Source: Bacillota bacterium (GTDB lineage Bacteria; Bacillota; Bacilli; Alicyclobacillales; SLC66). From it: a stretch of 12,285 bases of DNA. Numbering within the stretch: the first letter of the stretch is position 1; each line of letters opens with the position of its first letter. The notes beneath the pieces were generated by a model, which worked only from the letters and a program-made list of their open reading frames with translations, was not told where the DNA came from and searched no databases. The stretch is from contig JAKACR010000057.1 of NCBI GenBank assembly GCA_021821225.1, positions 1 to 12,285 on the forward strand. The letters are read 5' to 3'. Below are positions 7,008 to 11,906 of the stretch, piece by piece. The position numbers were made by a program, and so were the translations under genes.

Positions 7008-8351
7008 CTAGACAGGCTGCGCAAACTGTCCGGGTTTCGGTTCCAGCTTGCGCGGATTCAACAACCCGAGCGGATCATGGATGTGTTTGGCGCGCCACAG
7101 TTCCGCCAGATTCCGCAATCTCCCGCCCAATTCCAAACGCCAGGTGTGCGGATTCGCCACCGGCATCCCCAAGGATTCGCAACGTTCCATGAGCCGCCGC
7201 ATCCTGTCATCGCCGAGAAAGCGAACGATCGGCAGTCCTGCCGCGGTCAACTCCCCGCCATCGCGGATCCATTCGATATGGCAGAGAAATTCGGGAAATT
7301 CGGATTGGATCTCCCGCAGTTGCGCAACCGGGTCGTTCGGATCAAAGCGAATCTGCAGGTAGGTCAGTTCCGGATCACATTTTCGCGCCCACAGCGTGGC
7401 GTGATTCCAGGTGAAATCCGAAAGCCCCGAGCCGCGGTGATATCGGTCAGCCGTCAGATGTATGACAGAGTCCCCACCGTACTCCCGACACCTCTCCCGC
7501 AGCCTCTCGGAGCCCTTTTCGGCGGTTTCAAGCAGCGCATAGGCTCCTCTTTCCGGCAGTTTGAGCGGAGTAAAATACTGCGGAATCGGCCACTCGTGAA
7601 TGGAGACGAGCCGTTTGGCGAGCGCCGGATCCTGCGCCACCGCCCTTCCGAACGCGAGAGCGGACGCCAGGCTGTCGAATGCAATGGCCCACTGTTCCCA
7701 CGATTCACGCGGCGCGGTGCGCAGTTCTACGGCAGTCACAATGCCCGTTGTGCCGTAGGCGTGCAAAAAAGGGGCCATGTCGCTCGGCTCTGCGATCCGC
7801 TGCGGCCGCGCGCCAGGCCGCAGTGCGCGCACATGCACGGCGCGGACCAGACCGTCGCGCAGTGTGCCCCAGGTGACGGAACCGATCCCGCCCGATCCGC
7901 CGCAGACAAATCCCCCGATGGTCGCGGTCTGAAATGTGCTTGGATACATCCGCATCTCGCGTCCCTGCAATCTGAGCTCGCTCTCCAGTTTGCCGATGCG
8001 GCAACCCGCCTCAACACTCGCATAATCTCCTGATATGTCCAGGATGCGGTTGAGCAGGGTCATGTCCAGCACAATGCCGCCGTCAAGGGGAACGGCCTGT
8101 CCGTAATTCCCTGTTCCCGCTCCGCGCACTGTCACGGAGAGAGCGTACTGACAGACCACCTCAAGAATCGCGTCAAACTCATCCCAGTCGGCCGGACGGG
8201 CGATGCACTCTGCGACTAACCCGTCGAGCTGCGCTTCGAGAATGGGCGAAAAATGATAGTAATCGCGGGAGTATTTTACTCGCCGTTCTTCATCCCACAT
8301 CAGGGTGCCCGGTCCTGCGACGCTGTTCAATCTGGCCTGCCAGTCTGTCAC
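7008..8351 (-). CDS. FAD-linked oxidase (PCMH-type FAD-binding domain)
   Basis: Flavin oxidoreductase of 447 residues, related to the GlcD/D-lactate dehydrogenase-like group that oxidises 2-hydroxy acids or similar substrates. The FAD pyrophosphate-binding stretch RGAGTGNYGQ is at 77-86, and the second FAD segment, TIGGFVCGGSGGIGS followed by WGTLRDGL, runs from 144 to 168. The end, GLLNPRKLEP, is a common C-terminal ending of these enzymes, so the protein is complete. The start is GTG 8351 with AAAGGAGGGG (8357-8366) directly before it. The open frame runs on to 8507 but only over the end of the creatininase gene. GTG overlaps that gene's TGA by 4 nt, so the two are coupled. The TAG stop lies in the conserved CTAG next to the palindromic element, so that element marks the exact 3' end. 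The natural electron acceptor and substrate are unknown. Confidence 0.9.
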   Translation of the reverse strand: MTDWQARLNSVAGPGTLMWDEERRVKYSRDYYHFSPILEAQLDGLVAECIARPADWDEFDAILEVVCQYALSVTVRGAGTGNYGQAVPLDGGIVLDMTLLNRILDISGDYASVEAGCRIGKLESELRLQGREMRMYPSTFQTATIGGFVCGGSGGIGSVTWGTLRDGLVRAVHVRALRPGARPQRIAEPSDMAPFLHAYGTTGIVTAVELRTAPRESWEQWAIAFDSLASALAFGRAVAQDPALAKRLVSIHEWPIPQYFTPLKLPERGAYALLETAEKGSERLRERCREYGGDSVIHLTADRYHRGSGLSDFTWNHATLWARKCDPELTYLQIRFDPNDPVAQLREIQSEFPEFLCHIEWIRDGGELTAAGLPIVRFLGDDRMRRLMERCESLGMPVANPHTWRLELGGRLRNLAELWRAKHIHDPLGLLNPRKLEPKPGQFAQPV

Positions 8352-9172
8352 ATGATCCCCTCCTTTCGCGGCGCGAACGCGGCAAACTCCGACAGGATCT
8401 CCGCCAGCGTCCGGGACATGGCCGCCAGCGCGTCCTGGCCCTTTTGCGCAGTCGCCGCCGCCGCATCGCCGAACGTACCGGAAACGCTGTGATCCGCTGT
8501 CTTCCACGCCACCGGGAAACGGCCCTCCAAGCTCAGGTATTTGGATCCAGAAAACGCAAGCGGGAACTCCCGATTTGCCTGACTCATATCGACCCAGTCC
8601 GGCGCCAGCGCCAGAAGGAGCGAAGTCTCGCCTTCACCCCCGTGAATTCCGAACTCCTCTTCTTGCGGGGTGCTCTTCTCCTGGCGGACGAGAGAACCGG
8701 TGTGCACCGTCAGCACCAACTGCCCAGTCCTGATTCGAATCTCCCGGGCGGCCAGTTGCAGGAGACCCAGATTGCCCCCGTGCGCATTCAGGAGAACGAG
8801 GCGCCTCACACCGGCCTGCGCCAGAGAAGAGGCAATATCTTGCAGCATGGACATCAACGTTGCAGGCGCAAGTGTGATCGTACCAGGAAAATCCGCATGT
8901 TCCACGCTGTAGCTGGCGCCGAGTGGATAAAGAAAGTAGCAGCGATGCCCCTCCGGCAAGCGGATGAATGCTTCAGCCAAAACCGCCTGTACAATCAGGG
9001 AATCCGTGAACAACGGAAGGTGCGGGCCGTGCTGTTCCGTCGCTCCGATAGGAACGACAATCACCGGATCATTCTTTGCCATCTCCGCAAAACGCCTGCT
9101 CGTAAAAGCTCCGACGAACCGTTCTCTTACTTCGTTTGGCAGCGACTGCCACCACATGTCCTGCCCCGGCAA
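8348..9172 (-). CDS. Creatininase-family amidohydrolase
   Basis: Metal-dependent cyclic amidohydrolase of 274 residues. The family includes creatininase, the formamidopyrimidine hydrolase ArfB and the peptidase MftE. Metal-binding motifs are present: PIGATEQHGPH (Glu46, His48), Asp57 in LFTD, LNAHGGN (His131), and HGGEGETS (His177 to Glu182). The start is TTG 9172, with GGAGGTGA (9177-9184) whose GGAGG core lies 7 nt away; ATG 9157 is a poorer choice. It is the first gene of the minus-strand cluster, behind a near-consensus promoter at 9210-9238. The following oxidase gene overlaps its stop by 4 nt. The reaction is likely opening of a cyclic amide or removal of a formyl/amide group; creatinine itself is not demonstrated. 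Confidence 0.93.
   Translation of the reverse strand: MPGQDMWWQSLPNEVRERFVGAFTSRRFAEMAKNDPVIVVPIGATEQHGPHLPLFTDSLIVQAVLAEAFIRLPEGHRCYFLYPLGASYSVEHADFPGTITLAPATLMSMLQDIASSLAQAGVRRLVLLNAHGGNLGLLQLAAREIRIRTGQLVLTVHTGSLVRQEKSTPQEEEFGIHGGEGETSLLLALAPDWVDMSQANREFPLAFSGSKYLSLEGRFPVAWKTADHSVSGTFGDAAAATAQKGQDALAAMSRTLAEILSEFAAFAPRKEGIM
8357..8366 (-). promoter_or_regulatory. Ribosome binding site deciding the GTG start of the oxidase gene
   Basis: AAAGGAGGGG on the minus strand lies within the last codons of the creatininase gene, 5 nt before GTG 8351. It rules out the longer open frame reaching 8507. Confidence 0.8.
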
Positions 9173-9176
9173 CCTC

Positions 9177-9184
9177 TCACCTCC
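9177..9184 (-). promoter_or_regulatory. Ribosome binding site deciding the TTG start of the creatininase-family gene
   Basis: GGAGGTGA on the minus strand is an eight-base match to the anti-SD, and the GGAGG core is 7 nt before TTG 9172. ATG 9157 would leave it about 20 nt away. Confidence 0.7.
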
Positions 9185-9209
9185 AATCGCCAGCTCAAGA
9201 GATAGGTTT

Positions 9210-9238
9210 ATTATCTATTCGTGTTATTATAGTGTCAA
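9210..9238 (-). promoter_or_regulatory. Sigma-A promoter for the minus-strand catabolic operon
   Basis: Minus strand: -35 TTGACA (9233-9238, consensus), 17-nt spacer, -10 GATAAT (9210-9215, 5 of 6). Transcription would begin near 9203, giving a leader of about 30 nt before TTG 9172. A second TATAAT-like stretch overlaps the spacer. Confidence 0.75.
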
Positions 9239-9323
9239 TATAAATGACCGATTGGCGCGAAATTTTTACAGACTTTTGTTTTTGCGTACATCATCACACT
9301 TTATGTGTTATATTATATGACGC

Positions 9324-9330
9324 AAGGAGG
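9324..9330 (+). promoter_or_regulatory. Ribosome binding site deciding the GTG start of the cysteine hydrolase gene
   Basis: AAGGAGG is followed by exactly 7 nt and GTG 9338. ATG codons upstream in the same frame (from 9305) lie before or inside this site, so GTG is the real start. Confidence 0.85.
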
Positions 9331-9337
9331 TGGTGCA

Positions 9338-10156
9338 GTGTCCAAAATAGAGATTGGGAGCGGACGCCGCATTTGGCGCGTTGATGCACAGGCGGCCGAC
9401 TTGTCAATGATTCGCGGTCCCCTTGTGGTCGAATTTCCCGCCTATCCGCAGAAGCTCAGGATCGATGTGCGACGCACCGCCATGCTGATCATCGACATGC
9501 AGAACGACTTTTGCGCGCCGGGGGGATGGCTGGAACGCCAGGGAGTGGATATCGCCCCCGCACGCAGGCCCATTCCCGTCCTGCGCGCGCTGCTTCCGCT
9601 TCTCCGGGCGCATAGCATGCCCGTGATATGGCTGAATTGGGGAAACCGTCCGGACAAGCTGAACCTGCATCCAGGTATTCTGCATGTCTATAACCCGACG
9701 GGTGATGGCGTGGGACTGGGCGACTCCTTCCCCGGCGGCGAATCGCGAACATTGGAGAAGAATTCCTGGGGCGCGGCGCTTGTCGAGGAACTCGAAGTCC
9801 TGCCGGGCGATATTTGCGTGGACAAATATAGAATGAGCGGATTTTTCGATACGCCACTGGACAGCATTCTGCGTAACCTGGAAATCCGCAGCCTGCTTTT
9901 TGGCGGCGTCAATCTCGATCAGTGCGTACTATCCACGCTGACCGACGCCGCCTGCCTCGGATACGACTGCATCGTCGTGGAAGACTGCTGCGCCACGACA
10001 TCACCCGATTACTGCCGACAGGCAACTCTTTACAACGTACCCCAATGCTTCGGCTTTGTCACATCTTCCAGGAATATTCAAAGCGGGTTTGAAAGAGAGA
10101 GGATAACCGATGATCCAATCGATCGCAACACACCTGTCGGAGTGCCCGGTGTTTAA
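9338..10156 (+). CDS. Isochorismatase-fold cysteine hydrolase
   Basis: Cytoplasmic amidohydrolase of 272 residues in the family of N-carbamoylsarcosine amidase, biuret hydrolase, RutB and nicotinamidase. It would release ammonia, or carbamate, from an amide or ureido group. The triad is visible: Asp53 in LIIDMQNDF, Lys163 in VDKYRMSGFFDT, and Cys196 in GGVNLDQCVLST. The N-terminal ~43 residues before the fold and the last ~28 residues after SSRNIQSGF are extensions beyond the compact core, and the tail overlaps the cupin gene. GTG 9338 is chosen on its ribosome binding site. It is divergent from the creatininase operon and probably shares its control region. Isochorismate as substrate is unlikely because no siderophore genes are nearby. 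Confidence 0.92.
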   Translation: MSKIEIGSGRRIWRVDAQAADLSMIRGPLVVEFPAYPQKLRIDVRRTAMLIIDMQNDFCAPGGWLERQGVDIAPARRPIPVLRALLPLLRAHSMPVIWLNWGNRPDKLNLHPGILHVYNPTGDGVGLGDSFPGGESRTLEKNSWGAALVEELEVLPGDICVDKYRMSGFFDTPLDSILRNLEIRSLLFGGVNLDQCVLSTLTDAACLGYDCIVVEDCCATTSPDYCRQATLYNVPQCFGFVTSSRNIQSGFERERITDDPIDRNTPVGVPGV

Positions 10157-10532
10157 AATCAGCGAGCGCGACACAAACAAATTCGTCGTGCTCGCCGACT
10201 CGCGGGAACAACCTCTGCCATTCGTTCTTGTCGTGGAAATCTTCGATCCGTACGGAGCAACGCCTCCCAATGTGCACAGCGAGGCATTCGAAAATTTTTA
10301 CGTTCTGTCCGGACGGGGGCAGGCGGTTGTCGAAGACGGCCGATTCGCCTTGATCCCCGGATCCTGTCTGACTGTTTTGCCGGGGATGTCGCACCAGATC
10401 GTCAACACAGAATCCAGCAAACTGTATGTCCTGACGATGATGTCACCTGATGAAGCGTTTTCCGACCTGATCCGGGGCGGCATCCCGGCCACGCTCGACG
10501 ACGAGGACCGGGCCGTCCTTCTGGAAGAATGA
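10110..10532 (+). CDS. Small single-domain cupin protein
   Basis: Cupin of 140 residues. Motif 1 is seen around 53-70 (PNVHSEAFENFYVLSGRG) and motif 2 around 83-99 (PGSCLTVLPGMSHQIVN). Probable metal ligands are His56, Glu58 or Glu61, and His95. The first His of the usual HxH pair is replaced by Asn54, so metal binding may be altered or absent. ATG 10110 has AGAGAGG (10096-10102) 7 nt upstream. The gene begins inside the end of the cysteine hydrolase gene with a 47-nt overlap, so the pair must be co-transcribed. Function is open: such small cupins can be isomerases, dioxygenases or ligand sensors. No clear terminator follows it. Confidence 0.85.
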   Translation: MIQSIATHLSECPVFKISERDTNKFVVLADSREQPLPFVLVVEIFDPYGATPPNVHSEAFENFYVLSGRGQAVVEDGRFALIPGSCLTVLPGMSHQIVNTESSKLYVLTMMSPDEAFSDLIRGGIPATLDDEDRAVLLEE

Positions 10533-10590
10533 GAATCCCGTCCCCGACGCGCCTCCGGTTCGCACCCTCCCAACTCCCACACAATCCCTT

Positions 10591-10619
10591 TTGACCGCGG
10601 GACTTCCTTTGCCTACAAT
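10591..10619 (+). promoter_or_regulatory. Sigma-A promoter for the Gfo/Idh/MocA gene
   Basis: -35 TTGACC (10591-10596, 5 of 6), 17-nt spacer, -10 TACAAT (10614-10619, 5 of 6). The start of transcription would be near 10626. It suggests the oxidoreductase is transcribed apart from the hydrolase-cupin pair. Confidence 0.75.
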
Positions 10620-10638
10620 GAAGTGTGAAAGAATGAGG

Positions 10639-10658
10639 TTTGCAAGAAAATTTGCAAG
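10639..10658 (+). repeat. TTTGCAAG direct repeat just downstream of the promoter
   Basis: TTTGCAAG occurs at 10639-10646 and again at 10651-10658, a 12-nt period, each containing the palindrome TTGCAA. It lies at about +14 to +33 from the predicted start, a position suited to an operator, but no regulator can be named. Confidence 0.4.
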
Positions 10659-10674
10659 CGCTACATAAAAAGCC

Positions 10675-10824
10675 TGTTCAAAAAGGGGGCAGGTAAAACC
10701 GGCGCAGTGCAATGAGACATGGGATCAGATCGCCTGCACAGAGGACTTTATCCCATGTCCCCTAGGGAGCATTTCTGGCGATGACGCGGCAGTGCGCCGG
10801 GGAGTTCTGCCCTCTTTTTGAACA
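10675..10824. repeat. Long hairpin element 2 (150 nt) in the oxidoreductase leader
   Basis: Outer arms TGTTCAAAAAGGGGGCAG (10675-10692) and CTGCCCTCTTTTTGAACA (10807-10824) pair over 18 bp with one G-U. A symmetric 6x6 internal loop follows. A 12-bp stem with one mismatch is next (10699-10710 with 10789-10800). The inner arms GACATGGGAT (10716-10725) and ATCCCATGTC (10750-10759) close a 24-nt loop. The right side has about 20 extra bases (10766-10788) that the left lacks. The stretch 10732-10765 repeats the right end of the element at 6891-7006. Terminal inverted repeats of this kind look like IS ends or a MITE, but the whole element would also be transcribed as a leader hairpin. Confidence 0.8.
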
Positions 10825-10864
10825 ACCTCATAAATTGTACGGCCCCGACAAGGAGGTACCACAC

Positions 10865-11845
10865 ATGATTTCAGTTGCCATGCTGAGCCGCTGGCACGTC
10901 CATGCAAACGATTACGCGAGACAGGCGAATAACCACCCGGACATCCGCATCGCCGCCGTGTGGGATGAGGATGCCGCGCGAGGAGGAGCGTGGGCGCAGG
11001 AACTGGGCGTCCCGTTCTATCCGGATCTCGCCGCGCTTTTGGCCAACCGCGAGATTGACGGCGTCATCGTCGATACGCCGACGAACAGGCACCATGACGT
11101 TATCGTTCAGGCCGCGAAAAGCGGGAAGCATATCTTCACGGAGAAAGTGCTCGGCCTGTCCGTCCGGGAGTGCGACGACATCTTTGCCGCCGTCGACGCG
11201 TCCGGCGTCCAGTTGATGCTCTCGCTGCCGCGCCTCACGCACTCCACTTATCTGTACGCGCAGCAGACCGTCGACAGCGGCGCGCTCGGACAGGTTACGA
11301 TGATCCGCTGCCGGCTGGCGCACAATGGAGCCGTGCCGAGCGAAAACCGGCCACACGGCTGGCTGCCCGCCCACTTCTTCGATCCCGCGTTGTGCGGCGG
11401 CGGTTCCCTGATCGACCTCGGCGCCCACCCAATCTACCTGACGAACCGCCTGGGCGGCGCCGCGAGTGCAGTCACCGCACGCATGACGAGTATTTTCGAC
11501 CATGCCGTTGACGACAACTCCGCAGTGATCGTCGAGTACACGTCCGGCGCACTGGGTGTGATCGAAACCGGTTTTGCTTCAGGCGGAAGCCCGTTTCAAC
11601 TCCAGGTCTACGGTACAAAAGGCATGTTCGAGGTGGAGAACGACAGCGTTCGCGTGAAGGTGGGCGATGCGTGGGAAACGCCCGAACTGCCCGCCCCCAT
11701 TGCCTCGCCGCTTGAGCAGTGGGTGCAGGCCATCGAGCGCGGCGCAGCGCCGACGATTGGAAGGACGGACATGCGCAGGCTGACAGAGATCAATCAGGCC
11801 GCAGCCCAGTCGCACGCCGAGGGCCGCCGCGTGGTGCTCGGCTAA
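10865..11845 (+). CDS. Gfo/Idh/MocA family NAD(P)-dependent oxidoreductase
   Basis: Predicted sugar, polyol or related dehydrogenase of 326 residues. The N-terminal Rossmann domain (about 1-120) begins VAMLSRWHVHANDY rather than with a classic GxGxxG loop. The family's EKP motif is EKV here (Glu93, Lys94). The catalytic region GGGSLIDLGAHPIYL keeps Asp184 and His188, so activity is plausible. The C-terminal beta-sheet domain follows and the length is normal. ATG 10865 is fixed by AAGGAGGT (10850-10857) with 7 nt spacing; the frame is open back to 10781, but that part runs through the repeat element. It has its own promoter and a long leader. A link to the catabolic cluster rests only on proximity. 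Confidence 0.92.
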   Translation: MISVAMLSRWHVHANDYARQANNHPDIRIAAVWDEDAARGGAWAQELGVPFYPDLAALLANREIDGVIVDTPTNRHHDVIVQAAKSGKHIFTEKVLGLSVRECDDIFAAVDASGVQLMLSLPRLTHSTYLYAQQTVDSGALGQVTMIRCRLAHNGAVPSENRPHGWLPAHFFDPALCGGGSLIDLGAHPIYLTNRLGGAASAVTARMTSIFDHAVDDNSAVIVEYTSGALGVIETGFASGGSPFQLQVYGTKGMFEVENDSVRVKVGDAWETPELPAPIASPLEQWVQAIERGAAPTIGRTDMRRLTEINQAAAQSHAEGRRVVLG

Positions 11846-11906
11846 AAGCGCCGGTCACCGCTGCGGCATCAGTAAAAAAGCGCAGGTCCTTGCCGCGGCA
11901 TCAGTA
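11846..11906. repeat. Tandem duplication of a 29-nt unit at the convergent gene ends
   Basis: Units 11846-11874 and 11878-11906 match at 24 of 29 positions. Both end GCGGCATCAGTA; in the second copy this covers the stop and last codon of the VOC gene on the minus strand. The 55-nt gap between the convergent stops is thus almost filled by the repeat. No convincing stem with a T-run was found, so a terminator role is unproven. Confidence 0.7.

Larger units (their letters stand above)
9173..9337. promoter_or_regulatory. Divergent AT-rich control region
   Basis: The 165-nt region between the divergent creatininase and cysteine hydrolase genes is clearly more AT-rich than its surroundings from about 9201 to 9320. 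Besides the minus-strand promoter it holds a possible, weak plus-strand promoter (TTTACA 9265-9270, 16 nt, TACATC 9287-9292). It also has a short inverted repeat ACAC-N5-GTGT around 9296-9309, and a direct repeat TTATTAT at about 9208 and 9224. These could be operator half-sites, but no regulator gene is present in the window and no site is certain. Confidence 0.45.
10533..10864 (+). other. Gene-free 332-nt interval: promoter, long leader and hairpin element
   Basis: No credible gene is seen here. In order it holds about 58 nt of featureless C-rich sequence, a sigma-A promoter (10591-10619), a TTTGCAAG direct repeat, a 150-nt hairpin element (10675-10824), and the ribosome binding site AAGGAGGT (10850-10857). 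Transcription from the promoter would give a 5' leader of about 240 nt before the oxidoreductase ATG at 10865. Confidence 0.7.

Noticed and set aside
6875..7010. TPP riboswitch ahead of the THI5-like importer
   Set aside because: The conserved TPP aptamer motifs were not seen; the spacer is taken up by inverted repeats.
6987..8033. 348-residue open frame on the plus strand
   Set aside because: Antisense shadow of the FAD-linked oxidase, with no recognisable domain and no good ribosome binding site.
10645..10668. Catabolite-repression (cre) site around TGCAAGCGCTACAT
   Set aside because: At least three mismatches to the cre consensus at constrained positions.
10670..10830. Riboswitch or T-box in the oxidoreductase leader
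   Set aside because: No T-box sequence or known aptamer core was recognised, and the near-perfect long arms resemble transposable-element ends more than an aptamer. An RNA role is kept only as an open possibility.
10781..10864. Longer oxidoreductase start at 10781
   Set aside because: These 28 codons run through the right arm of the hairpin element, have no ribosome binding site, and precede a perfect AAGGAGGT site for ATG 10865.
11846..11906. CRISPR-like or terminator interpretation of the tandem repeat
   Set aside because: Only two diverged units with a 3-nt gap, no spacers, and no stable stem with a T-run on either strand.
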